A DNA stretch of 38,698 nucleotides, from assembly GCF_000803065.1 (NCBI RefSeq), contig NZ_JSXI01000050.1, forward strand, positions 7,501 to 46,198, in the 5' to 3' direction. Every line of letters starts with the position of its first letter. Positions within the stretch are counted from its first letter, which is position 1. The notes beneath the pieces are model-generated. The model had not been told where the DNA came from. It was given only the letters and a program-made list of their open reading frames with translations, and did no database searches. The DNA comes from Sphingomonas sp. ERG5 (GTDB lineage Bacteria; Pseudomonadota; Alphaproteobacteria; Sphingomonadales; Sphingomonadaceae). Position numbers and translations under genes: made by a program. Shown piece after piece: positions 17,054 through 25,708 of the stretch.

Positions 17054-17530
17054 CTAGCGCAGCGTCATCTTGTCGTTGCTGATCTGCACATTTTTCAGAC
17101 GGCGCAGATAGGTATGGCCGAGCAGCGACATGTCGCTTCCCTCCAGCACCACGGCGCGGACATCGGTCGCGCGCTTGCCGTCGAGCACGATGTCGGCGAT
17201 CCGCACTTCCTGCCCGCGCACATCGCCCGCCGCGCCCCGGCCCACGACCTGGAACAGCGACGGATCGAAAGTGATATGCGCGCGCTTCGCATCCGCCACC
17301 GTCAGCGCGACGATGTCGGCGCCGGTATCGACCACGAAGCGGATCGGCTCGTCATTGACATCGGCGATCGCCACAAAGGCCCCGCTTGGGCTGCGGTCGA
17401 GCACAGTCTCGACCGGCACGTCACGCGCCGGCTGCACGACCGGCGCGACCGCGACCTTGGGTTTTGCGGTCGGGATGGCCAGGCCGATGGCGATGCCCGT
17501 CACCGCCATCAGGGCAAGCGCGATCTTCAT
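17054..17530 (-). CDS. retropepsin-like aspartic protease, TIGR02281 type
   Basis: 158 residues. An N-terminal hydrophobic segment (about 3-20) serves as signal anchor, followed by a linker and a single retropepsin-like domain. The catalytic motif DTGA is at residues 68-71 in FVVDTGADIVALT, and the family-typical MSLLGHTYLRRL lies near residue 135. Like retroviral proteases, such single-lobe enzymes should act as dimers; the active site would face the periplasm. Substrates are not known for most of these clan AA proteins. AGGGGG precedes the ATG. The gene stands alone between palindromic intergenic regions. Confidence 0.87.
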   Translation of the reverse strand: MKIALALMAVTGIAIGLAIPTAKPKVAVAPVVQPARDVPVETVLDRSPSGAFVAIADVNDEPIRFVVDTGADIVALTVADAKRAHITFDPSLFQVVGRGAAGDVRGQEVRIADIVLDGKRATDVRAVVLEGSDMSLLGHTYLRRLKNVQISNDKMTLR

Positions 17531-17607
17531 GTGCCCCCTCTAGCGATCAGGCGTTAGGCCGGGGCTAAGAGCGATGGCAAATAATGTCCTAATGGCGGAC
17601 GTAAGCG

Positions 17608-17710
17608 CTTCCCCGGCAAAGGCCGGGGTCCAGTCGGGAAACAGGCGGTAATTGCCGCGGCGTTTCGTAACTTTAGGCATTCCATCTGGACCCCGGCCTT
17701 CGCCGGGGAG
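17608..17710. repeat. inverted repeat with CCCCGGC...GCCGGGG arms
   Basis: The arms at 17608-17633 and 17686-17710 are near-perfect complements (core AAGGCCGGGGTCCAG) separated by 52 bases, and each arm is itself a short CCCCGGC/GCCGGGG hairpin. It lies between the ispG stop (17738) and the protease start (17530), both on the minus strand, and may end the ispG transcript. The architecture is the same as at 14454-14530, but the sequence is different. Confidence 0.75.
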
Positions 17711-17737
17711 GCAGCATTCACATGGTATCCAATGCCC

Positions 17738-18856
17738 TCACGCCGCCGCGCGCGCCTCGTCCGCCGCGTCGATCTCCGCCGCCTTGGCCTCGACCAGCTT
17801 GACGATATGTTCGAGCATGTCGGCGCTCGACACGGTGTGGTCCGTGACGCCAGACAGATAGACCATATGCTTGCCGTTGCCGCCGCCGGTCAGGCCGATA
17901 TCGGTCTCGCGCGCTTCGCCCGGGCCATTGACGACGCAGCCGAGCACGCTGAGCGACATTGGGGTGCGGATATGCTGCAGCCGCTCCTCCAGCGCCTGGA
18001 CGGTGCGGATCACGTCGAAGCCCTGGCGCGCGCAGCTTGGGCAGGAAACGACGCGGACGCCGCGGTTGCGGATGCCGAGCGATTTGAGGATCTCGAACCC
18101 GACGCGGACTTCCTCCTCCGGTTCGGCCGAGAGCGAGACGCGGATCGTGTCGCCAATGCCGTACCAGAGCAGGCTGCCCATGCCGATCGCGCTCTTCACC
18201 GTGCCGCCGACGAACCCGCCCGCTTCGGTGATGCCGAGATGCAGCGGGCAATCGACCACTTCGGCAAGCTGCTGATAGGCGGCGACCGCGAGAAACAGGT
18301 CGGATGCCTTCACCGCGACCTTGAATTCATGGAAATCATGGTCCTGCAACAGCTTGATATGGTCGAGCGCGGATTCGACCAGCGCCTCGGGGCAGGGCTC
18401 GCCGTATTTTTCGAGCAGATCCTTTTCCAGGCTGCCCGCGTTGACGCCGATACGGATCGCGCAGCCATTGGCCTTGGCCGCATTGACCACTTCGCGCACC
18501 CGGTCCGACGAGCCGATATTGCCGGGATTGATGCGCAGGCACGCCGCACCCGCATCGGCGGCTTCCAGCGCGCGCTTATAATGAAAATGGATATCGGCGA
18601 CGATCGGCACGCGGCTGGCGCGGACGATCTGCTTCAGCGCGGTCGTGCTCTCCACATCGGGGCAGGAGACGCGGATGATGTCGACCCCGGCATCCTCGCA
18701 CCGGCGGATCTGCGCGATCGTCGCCTTGGCGTCGGAGGTCAGTGTGTTGGTCATCGTCTGCACCGTGACCGGCGCATCGCCGCCGACGGGGACGTTGCCG
18801 ACCATGATCTGGCGGCTCTGGCGGCGTGTGATGTCGCGCCACGGACGAAGGGACAT
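17738..18856 (-). CDS. ispG: 4-hydroxy-3-methylbut-2-enyl diphosphate synthase
   Basis: 372 residues, the two-domain bacterial length. Converts methylerythritol cyclodiphosphate to HMBPP in the non-mevalonate isoprenoid pathway, using a [4Fe-4S] cluster. Cluster ligands are Cys272 and Cys275 ([10 protein letters not shown]) and Cys307 with Glu314 (GCVVNGPGE). The TIM-barrel half includes [26 protein letters not shown] and RINPGNIG. The ATG at 18856 is preceded by GAGGA. Monocistronic as seen here. Element R1 of the TGCGGGA repeat family starts 228 bases upstream of the start codon. Confidence 0.97.
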   Translation of the reverse strand: MSLRPWRDITRRQSRQIMVGNVPVGGDAPVTVQTMTNTLTSDAKATIAQIRRCEDAGVDIIRVSCPDVESTTALKQIVRASRVPIVADIHFHYKRALEAADAGAACLRINPGNIGSSDRVREVVNAAKANGCAIRIGVNAGSLEKDLLEKYGEPCPEALVESALDHIKLLQDHDFHEFKVAVKASDLFLAVAAYQQLAEVVDCPLHLGITEAGGFVGGTVKSAIGMGSLLWYGIGDTIRVSLSAEPEEEVRVGFEILKSLGIRNRGVRVVSCPSCARQGFDVIRTVQALEERLQHIRTPMSLSVLGCVVNGPGEARETDIGLTGGGNGKHMVYLSGVTDHTVSSADMLEHIVKLVEAKAAEIDAADEARAAA

Positions 18857-19083
18857 TGGAGAATCCTCAGGTTTCGCCGCGTATATAGCGCGGGCAAGGC
18901 CGTTGCGGAACCCAGGGACTCAATGTGCCGGGTCGATTCAGATTGCTGTCCCGCAGCGTCATACCCGTGCTCCGGCGCGGTTGCCGCGCGCCGGGTAGAG
19001 CCCGTTCTACGGATCAAGTGAATCGATCGATTGTGACTCGAAAGGAACCCGCCTCTCTCCGCCCCCCTCCTCTCCGCCCGGAT

Positions 19084-19220
19084 ATTTCCCGTTATTCCCG
19101 CAAGGACCCCGAAAAACTCCCGTGCGGATCCATCAAAACTCCCGCAGCTTTTCCCGCAGATTCCCGCAGAACGCTCAAAAAAGCATTTTCCCGCAGCATC
19201 TCCCGCAGCTGCGGGAATTT
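19084..19220 (-). repeat. TGCGGGA array element, copy R1
   Basis: 137 bases within the 561-base gene-free gap 18857-19417. Read on the minus strand it opens with the palindrome TCCCGCAGCTGCGGGA (19201-19216), then carries TGCGGGA heptamers. On the plus strand the TCCCGCA units start at 19096, 19118 (variant TCCCGTG), 19140, 19152, 19162, 19189 and 19201, giving intervals 22, 22, 12, 10, 27 and 12. A 50-base block (19111-19160) is identical to the inverted copy at 36024-36073. I see no gene in the rest of the gap. Confidence 0.8.
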
Positions 19221-19417
19221 CGACCGGTCGCGGCAGGCCCGAAACAGCCGCGGCGCGCGGTCATGATCGCGCCGATTCAATCGCGCCGGCCGAAGCGTTA
19301 GCACCATCCTCGGACGGCGCCTCAACCGTCCCGCTCTTTCACATGACCGGCACATCATTCACGCGACCGTTCCAGCAGAACGGCGATCCCAACCAGGAGA
19401 CTGATCGCGCCTGGACC

Positions 19418-20533
19418 CTATTGTTTCCAGAACGCGCCGAGCCGCACCCAGGCATTTTCGCGCAGGTTCATATAGGCGACATTGTAATCGACATTATGGA
19501 AGTTGCCGAACGGGATCATCAGGTCGGTATAGGGTTTGCCCGGCGGCGAGATGTACAGTGCGCCGTCGCGCATCCGGCCCGAGACCAGCCCGGGGACCGG
19601 AGCGGCCGGGCCGGCGCCCGTGCCGTAGAGCCAGCTGCCCTTGTTCATCGCCATGGGCGCCATCGCATCGCCGGTGCTCCAGCTATATGGATTGATCCCG
19701 GCATAAGGCCTGATCTTCGTCTCGGGCGTGTACTTCGACTGCCGCCCGATATTGACCCGCTGCAGCGACGCGTTGCGCCCTTGCGCATAGGTCGACCAGG
19801 TGACGACGCAGCCGGTGTCATAGGCCTGGGTACAGGCGCGCACATCGTGCAGCCGGCGGAACCAGTCCTGCTCGATCCAGGTGCCGATCAAATAAGCCGC
19901 GATCATCCGCCGCGCGACCGGCTTGCCGTCGATCTCGCGTTCGATCAGCAACCGGCCGAGCCGCGATCCCTGGCTGTGCCCGGCGATGATGAACGGCCGG
20001 CCCTTGTTGTGATTGGCGAGGAAGTAGCGAAAGGCGCGCGCGACATCGCCATAAGCGAGCTCGGTCGCCGCTTCGCTGTTGGCCGACCATTTGATGTACC
20101 CGCCCAGCGTCATCTGGCGATAGCGCGGCGCATAGATCGCACAGCAGCCGTTGAACACGCTCGCCTGCGCCCGGATCGTCGTCTCCTCGATCTTGCGATT
20201 GAGCGCGGCGTCACGAACATCGGCGTTCCACTGCGTGCGGCTCATCAGCACGGTCGGGTAGATGAAGAAGACATCGGCGGAGGCTTCACGCTGGTCGATT
20301 CCGGTCACGCCGCGCGGCGTGACATCCGCGTCGTCGCGCGTCGTCGGCAGCGCGGCCCAGTTGCGGCCCTGCGCATAATCGGGCGCGGGCGGCGCCTTGC
20401 GCGGGTCGAAGGCAAAGGGCGGCGGCTGATTGTTGCGCGCGATCTTCAGCGCCTGGCCGATCTGCGGCACCGCCGGCGTCGCCGCCGCCGCGGTGAGCAA
20501 GGCCCCCAATCCGATCCAGCCGCCGATCCGCAT
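19418..20533 (-). CDS. exported DUF3089 domain protein, alpha/beta-hydrolase type
   Basis: 371 residues with a signal peptide ending near ATPAVPQ. The core is DUF3089, a lipase-like alpha/beta hydrolase group: DVFFIYPTVLMSRTQWNAD, then YAPRYRQMTLGGY, the nucleophile elbow GHSQG with Ser187, and YLIGTWIEQDWF. A C-terminal stretch with NVDYNVAYMNLRENA follows. Likely a periplasmic or outer esterase with unknown substrate. The start at 20533 is chosen for the signal peptide; the open frame runs on to 21328 but that part is antisense to the acyltransferase and has no family match. Divergent from that gene over 72 bases. Confidence 0.87.
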   Translation of the reverse strand: MRIGGWIGLGALLTAAAATPAVPQIGQALKIARNNQPPPFAFDPRKAPPAPDYAQGRNWAALPTTRDDADVTPRGVTGIDQREASADVFFIYPTVLMSRTQWNADVRDAALNRKIEETTIRAQASVFNGCCAIYAPRYRQMTLGGYIKWSANSEAATELAYGDVARAFRYFLANHNKGRPFIIAGHSQGSRLGRLLIEREIDGKPVARRMIAAYLIGTWIEQDWFRRLHDVRACTQAYDTGCVVTWSTYAQGRNASLQRVNIGRQSKYTPETKIRPYAGINPYSWSTGDAMAPMAMNKGSWLYGTGAGPAAPVPGLVSGRMRDGALYISPPGKPYTDLMIPFGNFHNVDYNVAYMNLRENAWVRLGAFWKQ

Positions 20534-20605
20534 CGTCCATCCTAACCTTTTGGTGATTGGAGCGCCGCTATAGCAGAATGACGGACTCTTACGAAGCTGG
20601 ACCAT

Positions 20606-21787
20606 TTGACACAAAACAGTCGCCATTACGGTCTTGATTGGCTGCGCATCGCCGCGTTCGGCCTGCTGATCCTGTATCATATCGGCATGGTCTTCGCGCC
20701 GTGGGACTGGGTGGTGAAGTCGGCCCATAGCTATCCCGAACTGGTCGCGCCGATGGCCGCGCTGACCCCGTGGCGCCTGCCTTTGCTGTTCGCGGTGTCG
20801 GGCTATGCCTCGCGCAAATTGTTCGAGAAATCGCCTTCGATTCAGGGCTTTGTACGCTCGCGCAGCGCGCGACTGCTGATCCCCTGGGCGTTTGCGATGA
20901 TTGTCATCGTACCGCCCGAAATGTGGGTGCGGGTGCTGGAAAAGGGCTATCCGTCCGGCCTGCTGCACTTCTGGGCCAATGACTATTGGCGCATCGGCAC
21001 CTTTTACGGCCGCAGCTTCCCGAGCGTCGAGCATCTGTGGTTCGTCGAATATCTCTGGGCCTATACCATGGTGCTCGCGGCACTCCTCGCCTGGCCGGGC
21101 GGGGCGGCGCGACTGCAGCGCGGCGTCGACTGGCTGGCGCGCGGCGGTCGGATCCTGTGGGCGCCACTTGGCCTGCTCGTCGCGGCGAAGCTGGCGCTGC
21201 TGTTCGTCGTGCCCGAACAGCAGGGCCTGTTCACAGACTGGGCAGGCCATGCGCTGTATGTGCCGGTCTTCCTGTTCGGTTTCGCGCTTGGCGGATCGCG
21301 GCTGCTCTGGCCGTCGATCGCCCGGCATTGGCGGATGGCGGGGCTCTGCGCACTACTCAGCGGGGCGCTCGTCATCACCTTCGAACTGACTTACCAGGGG
21401 GACCATATCCCGCCGCATCTGCAAATGGCGCTCGACCGGTCGGCGCGGATCGTCATGGCGTGGAGCATGATCATCATGCTGCTGCACGTCGCCGACACCT
21501 GGTGGAACCGCGATCACCGCTGGCGCGCGACGCTGGGGGAGGCGGTCTTCCCCTTCTACATCATTCATCACCCGGTGATCGTGGTGACGGCATGGTTCAC
21601 GCTGCCGCTCGGCCTTGGGCCCTGGAGCGAGTTCACCCTGTTGTTCGCCGCGACCGCGACGGCGTGCCTCGCCTTTTACCTGATCGGGCGCGAGATCAAC
21701 TGGCTGCGGCCGCTGATCGGCCTGCGCGCCCGGCCCCGCCTCAGGCCTGCAGCGCGGCCCGAAAGCGTCGGCTCCCCCGCACTGTGA
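20606..21787 (+). CDS. acyltransferase 3 family membrane protein (paralogue 1)
   Basis: 393 residues, about ten membrane helices. The N-terminus GLDWLRIAAFGLLILYHIGMVFAPW contains the family's conserved histidine in helix 1, followed by WRLPLLFAVSGYASRKL and HLWFVEYLWAY. These enzymes move acyl groups onto sugars or other envelope molecules; the acceptor here is unknown. The start is TTG at 20606, the only start that keeps the GLDWLRI block seen also in its paralogue at 22679. The C-terminus overlaps the convergent LytTR gene by 47 bases. Confidence 0.85.
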   Translation: MTQNSRHYGLDWLRIAAFGLLILYHIGMVFAPWDWVVKSAHSYPELVAPMAALTPWRLPLLFAVSGYASRKLFEKSPSIQGFVRSRSARLLIPWAFAMIVIVPPEMWVRVLEKGYPSGLLHFWANDYWRIGTFYGRSFPSVEHLWFVEYLWAYTMVLAALLAWPGGAARLQRGVDWLARGGRILWAPLGLLVAAKLALLFVVPEQQGLFTDWAGHALYVPVFLFGFALGGSRLLWPSIARHWRMAGLCALLSGALVITFELTYQGDHIPPHLQMALDRSARIVMAWSMIIMLLHVADTWWNRDHRWRATLGEAVFPFYIIHHPVIVVTAWFTLPLGLGPWSEFTLLFAATATACLAFYLIGREINWLRPLIGLRARPRLRPAARPESVGSPAL

Positions 21788-22583
21788 CGCCATTCGCCAG
21801 GTCGATCGTGAAGTCGCCGCTGCGGTCGGTCTCGACCCGGCGGATCGCGGCACGGCGCACGATGCGGCTGCGATGGATGCGCACGAAGCCGTCGCCCAGC
21901 TCCGCCTCGACCGTGGCCAGCGTCGCACGGTGGAGCAGCGTACGCGTGCCCCAGCCGATCTCGACATAGTTTCCCGCCGCGACGACCTGATCGATTTCGA
22001 CCGCCGGCACCTGATGCGTGACCGCGCCGTCCGCCACCGCGAGGAAGGTCGCGCCCGGCTCCTGTCGCGACGGCGGCGCGGTGCCGGCATTGGCGAGCAG
22101 CCATTGCGCGATCGCCGCCATGCCGGCCCATTGCAGATAGGTGCCGACATCCTTGCGATACTCGTAGAGCAGCGGGTTCTTGAGCGGCCCGAAGAAGTGA
22201 TAGGCCTGTCCTTCGAACGCATAGAAGATCTTGCGCAGCACGATCATCACACCGATGTGCCAGGCCGACACGGGCACCGTCGCCACGACCAGGATCAGCG
22301 CGACCTGAACCCAGGCGAAGCGCGGCGGACGGACCTTCGCGATCAGGTACCAGATCGGCGGTGCCAGGCTGAGCCAGGCAATGATGCTCGAGACTTCCCA
22401 CACCCAGACATGGGTCCGGGTAACCGCGACGCCGGCGGAGGCGAAGTCGCTCATCATCGATTCGGCATTCGCGACCGTGATCGCAGCCAGGATCACCGCG
22501 AACCCAGCGCCAAGCAGCAAGGCGAGCCGCCGCTGCGTGCCGCTCGTCCCGCCATCCCCGCCGCTGGTCCCGCTGCCCGTCAC
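21741..22583 (-). CDS. membrane-anchored LytTR family transcription regulator
   Basis: 280 residues. A Gly/Ser/Thr-rich leader is followed by four likely membrane helices (about 19-38, 60-83, 90-115 and 150-165). The C-terminal LytTR DNA-binding domain spans about 180-275: VPAVEIDQVVAAGNYVEI, LGDGFVRIHRSRIVRR, GVTVRGSRRFR. LytTR domains bind tandem short sites upstream of regulated genes. GTG start at 22583, preceded by GGGGGACGA. It is divergent from acyltransferase paralogue 2 (95-base gap) and overlaps the end of paralogue 1, so both are plausible targets. Membrane anchoring suggests it senses envelope state (inference). Confidence 0.88.
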   Translation of the reverse strand: MTGSGTSGGDGGTSGTQRRLALLLGAGFAVILAAITVANAESMMSDFASAGVAVTRTHVWVWEVSSIIAWLSLAPPIWYLIAKVRPPRFAWVQVALILVVATVPVSAWHIGVMIVLRKIFYAFEGQAYHFFGPLKNPLLYEYRKDVGTYLQWAGMAAIAQWLLANAGTAPPSRQEPGATFLAVADGAVTHQVPAVEIDQVVAAGNYVEIGWGTRTLLHRATLATVEAELGDGFVRIHRSRIVRRAAIRRVETDRSGDFTIDLANGVTVRGSRRFRAALQA

Positions 22584-22678
22584 GCTCGTCCCCCGCCCGC
22601 CGCCACCGGCCCCTCGTCGATACCGGGCGAGCGCGCTGCTCGCTAGCCAGCCGCCTCTTACTTGCTAAAGGGATCGCG

Positions 22679-23854
22679 ATGGAACGGCATTTCGGACTTG
22701 ACTGGCTTCGGATCGGCGCTTTCGGGCTGTTGATCTTCTACCATATCGGCATGGTCTTCGTGCCATGGGACTTCCATGTGAAGACCGCGCACCCGCTGGA
22801 GTGGGTGGCGATCCCGATGCTCGCGACCAACAGCTGGCGCTTGCTGCTGCTGTTCGTGGTATCGGGCTATGCCAGCCGCGCATTGTTGATGAAGAACGGG
22901 CTGACGAAGAGCGGCGGCGCCGGCGCCTTTGCCGGATCGCGCAGCAAAAGGCTGCTGATCCCGCTGCTGTTCGGCGTGATCTTCGTCATCCCGCTGCAGC
23001 CCTGGGTCGAGGTGACGACCAAGTTCGGCTATACCGGCAGCTTCTGGAGCTTCTGGCTCCACGACTATTTCCGCTTCGGCACCTTTGCCGGCATCATCCT
23101 GCCGACCTGGCAGCATCTGTGGTTCGTGGTCTATCTATGGGTCTATACCATGGCGCTGGCGATCGGCACCGCGCTGTTTCGCCGGCTGCCGCTGCAGGCG
23201 ATCTTCGACCGCGCGTTCGGCGGCGTCACCGTCTGGCTGATCCCGGTGGCATGGCTGGTGCTCGTCGCGGCCTGGCTGTTCCCCGGCGCACGAGAGACCC
23301 ATGCCCTGTTCGACGACTGGGTCGCCCATGCGCAATATGTCCCCGGCTTCCTTTTTGGCTTCGCGCTGGCCGGATCGCGGCCCGCCTTTGCCGCGATCGG
23401 GCGCTGGTGGCGGCCCGCGGCGGTGGTGGCGGTGACCAGCTATGCCGTCGTCGCGACGATCGAATGGCACTGGCCGGGCAGCGCTATGCCCTGGCCCTAT
23501 GGCCAGGCCTTTTCCTGGGCGCGCGCGGTGCAGGGCTGGAGCACGATCGTCGCGCTGATCGGCTTTGCCGACACGCACTGGAACCGCGACCACCCGTGGC
23601 GCGCGATGCTCACCGAGGCCGTGTTCCCCTTCTATATCATCCACCAGACGGTGATCGTCGGGGTCGAATTCCTGCTGCTGCCTTACGGCCTGCCGGCGAG
23701 TGCCGAGTTCGCCATCCTGGTCGCGACCACGGTCGCCGGATGCTGGGCCTTCTATCTGATCGGGCGCGAAGTCGGATGGCTGCGGCCATTGATCGGGCTA
23801 CGGGCAAGGGTGGCGCGGCCCGTTTCATCTGATACCAGACCCGCGATCGTCTGA
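22679..23854 (+). CDS. acyltransferase 3 family membrane protein (paralogue 2)
   Basis: 391 residues with about ten helices. It is collinear with the protein at 20606: GLDWLRIGAFGLLIFYHIGMVFVPWD, WRLLLLFVVSGYASRAL, HLWFVVYLWVYTMAL, VFPFYIIHQTVIV and a closing LIGREVGWLRPLIGLRARV, so the two are recent duplicates. Likely an inner-membrane O-acyltransferase acting on an envelope glycan; substrate unknown. ATG at 22679 with AAAGGG upstream. The isoaspartyl peptidase gene follows 22 bases later in the same direction and may be cotranscribed. Confidence 0.87.
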   Translation: MERHFGLDWLRIGAFGLLIFYHIGMVFVPWDFHVKTAHPLEWVAIPMLATNSWRLLLLFVVSGYASRALLMKNGLTKSGGAGAFAGSRSKRLLIPLLFGVIFVIPLQPWVEVTTKFGYTGSFWSFWLHDYFRFGTFAGIILPTWQHLWFVVYLWVYTMALAIGTALFRRLPLQAIFDRAFGGVTVWLIPVAWLVLVAAWLFPGARETHALFDDWVAHAQYVPGFLFGFALAGSRPAFAAIGRWWRPAAVVAVTSYAVVATIEWHWPGSAMPWPYGQAFSWARAVQGWSTIVALIGFADTHWNRDHPWRAMLTEAVFPFYIIHQTVIVGVEFLLLPYGLPASAEFAILVATTVAGCWAFYLIGREVGWLRPLIGLRARVARPVSSDTRPAIV

Positions 23855-23876
23855 CCCTTCGACTGGAGTTCCATTC

Positions 23877-24815
23877 ATGCCCGATCCCGTTTCCGACCAG
23901 AACTGGACGCTGATGATCCATGGCGGGGCGGGCATGATGACCCGCGACCGCCTGACCCCCGATCAGGATGCCGGCATTCGCGCCGGCCTTGCCCAGGCGC
24001 TCGACGCCGGGTCGACGGTGCTGAGCGGCGGGGGATCGGCGCTCGACGCGGTGGCGGCCGCGGTGCGCGTGCTGGAGGATGACCCGCATTTCAACGCCGG
24101 ACGCGGCGCGGCGCTGAGCTTCGACGGCGTGGCGGAGCTCGACGCGGCGATCATGGATGGCCGCGACCGGCGCGCGGGCGCGGTGGCCGGTATCACCGCG
24201 ACGCGCCACCCGGTCGATCTGGCACAGGCCGTGATGGCCGATGGCCGCCATGTGCTGCTGTCGGGTGCCGGCGCGGACAGCTTCTCGATCGATGCAGGCC
24301 TCGAACAGGCTGGCCAGGACTGGTTCGCCTTGCCCGAACGCCGGCGGCAGCTCGATGAGCTCAAGTCGCGCGGCGGCGACGCGTTCGACGTCGACATGAA
24401 GTACGGCACGGTCGGTGCGGTCGCTCGCGACAGGAATGGCCATGTCGCGGCGGCAACCTCGACCGGCGGGGTGACCGGCAAACGCTGGGGGCGAGTCGGC
24501 GATTCGCCGCTGATCGGCGCCGGCACCTATGCCGATGACCGCGCTTGTGCGGTATCGGCCACCGGCGCCGGCGAGTTCTTCATCCGAGCGGGCGTCGCGC
24601 ACGAAATCTGCGCCCGGGTCCGCCTGAGCGGCGCGGGCGTGCAAGGCGCGGCCGATGCCGTGCTCGCTGATGTCCGTGCCCTGGGCGGCACGGGGGGCGT
24701 GATCGTTGCCGCGCCGGGCGGCGACCTGGCGTGGAGTTTCAACACCGCGGGCATGAACCGCGCGCGCGCGACATCCGATGGCGCACGATCGATCGCGATC
24801 TACGCCGACGAGTGA
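23877..24815 (+). CDS. isoaspartyl peptidase / L-asparaginase, Ntn-hydrolase family
   Basis: 312 residues. Plant-type (family T2) asparaginases are made as a precursor that cleaves itself before a threonine, which then becomes the nucleophile. Here that is Thr178 in MKYGTVGAVARD. The alpha part shows MIHGGAGMM and NAGRGAAL, and the beta part GVTGKRWGRVGDSPLIGAGTYAD and SATGAGEFFIR, all family hallmarks. Removes isoaspartyl residues from peptides and hydrolyses asparagine; probably cytosolic, as no signal peptide is visible. ATG preceded by GGAGTTCC. It sits between paralogue 2 and the S1/P1 nuclease gene, all plus strand. Confidence 0.92.
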   Translation: MPDPVSDQNWTLMIHGGAGMMTRDRLTPDQDAGIRAGLAQALDAGSTVLSGGGSALDAVAAAVRVLEDDPHFNAGRGAALSFDGVAELDAAIMDGRDRRAGAVAGITATRHPVDLAQAVMADGRHVLLSGAGADSFSIDAGLEQAGQDWFALPERRRQLDELKSRGGDAFDVDMKYGTVGAVARDRNGHVAAATSTGGVTGKRWGRVGDSPLIGAGTYADDRACAVSATGAGEFFIRAGVAHEICARVRLSGAGVQGAADAVLADVRALGGTGGVIVAAPGGDLAWSFNTAGMNRARATSDGARSIAIYADE

Positions 24816-24862
24816 TCCTCCCCACTCTTGTCCGGGCAAAGGAGAGGAGTAGAGCAAAGCGC

Positions 24863-25708
24863 ATGAGTCGCATCATCCCCGCCCTGCTCGCTGTGTTCGC
24901 CGCCACCATTGCCGCGCCGGTTTCCGCTTATTGGGAATATGGCCATCAAACGGTTGCCGCGATCGCCTATCGCAATGCCAGGCCGGAGACGCGCACGGCG
25001 ATCGACCGCATCCTGCGCCACGCGCCGCTGCTCGAGACGCCGACCTGCCCGGCCAGGACGATCGCGCAAGCCAGCGTCTGGGCCGACTGTATCAAGTCGC
25101 TGGGGCCGCGCTTCAGCTACACCGCCAACTGGCATTATCAGAACGTCAATGTGTGCAAGCCGTTCGATCTGAAATCCGCCTGCCGCGACGGCAATTGCGT
25201 ATCGGCGCAAATCGATCGCGACATGAAGCTGCTCAAGGACAAGACCCTGCCGATGCGGGAGCGTGTGCAGGCGCTTGCCTTCCTGATCCATTTCATGGGT
25301 GACCTGCACCAGCCGCTCCATGCCGGTGACCGCGACGATCTCGGCGGCAACCGGGTGAGCGCAGCCTATGGCGCCTATGCGCCTGAGCGGCTCAATCTCC
25401 ATTCGATCTGGGACGGCTATCTCGCCGAGCGCGCCATCTCGACCCCACCCTCGCTGGTGCGGCGCTATTTGCCCGAGGAGAAGGCCGCGATCCAGGCTGG
25501 CACGACCGAGGACTGGAGCCGCGAGAGCTGGCAGGTCGCGCACGATGCGACCTACGCGACCGCGATGGGCGGCGATGCCTGCGGCCCGGTGCCTGCGCGC
25601 GCGCGGCTCGATCAGGCGACGATCCAGAAGCTGGTGCCCGCCGCCCGGCTCGAGGTCGAACGCGGCGGCCTGCGCCTCGCCCGGCTGCTCGACGAAGCGC
25701 TGGGCTAG
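24863..25708 (+). CDS. S1/P1 family nuclease, exported
   Basis: 281 residues with a signal peptide MSRIIPALLAVFAATIAAPVSA, leaving YWEYGHQ; the tryptophan and histidine near the mature N-terminus are zinc ligands in this family. Further zinc-binding blocks are FLIHFMGDLHQPLHAGDRDDLGGN and NLHSIWDGYLAE. These are zinc-dependent, single-strand-preferring nucleases with 3'-nucleotidase activity, here probably periplasmic for nucleotide or phosphate scavenging. The ATG at 24863 is chosen for the signal peptide, with GGAGAGGAG about 13 bases upstream. The end overlaps the convergent hydrolase gene by 4 bases. Confidence 0.92.
   Translation: MSRIIPALLAVFAATIAAPVSAYWEYGHQTVAAIAYRNARPETRTAIDRILRHAPLLETPTCPARTIAQASVWADCIKSLGPRFSYTANWHYQNVNVCKPFDLKSACRDGNCVSAQIDRDMKLLKDKTLPMRERVQALAFLIHFMGDLHQPLHAGDRDDLGGNRVSAAYGAYAPERLNLHSIWDGYLAERAISTPPSLVRRYLPEEKAAIQAGTTEDWSRESWQVAHDATYATAMGGDACGPVPARARLDQATIQKLVPAARLEVERGGLRLARLLDEALG

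Noticed and set aside
19084..19220. CRISPR array
   Set aside because: Repeated units are only 7 bases with short irregular intervals and no cas genes are near; the spacing pattern is conserved between copies, unlike spacers.
19084..19220. Conserved peptide encoded by R1 and R2
   Set aside because: The shared translation (KLPCGSIKTPAAFPADSRR) follows from near-identical DNA; the 11-base indel breaks the frame and R3 does not preserve the peptide.
20534..21328. 265-codon N-terminal extension of the DUF3089 frame
   Set aside because: It is antisense to the acyltransferase gene, and the real protein has a signal peptide starting at 20533.
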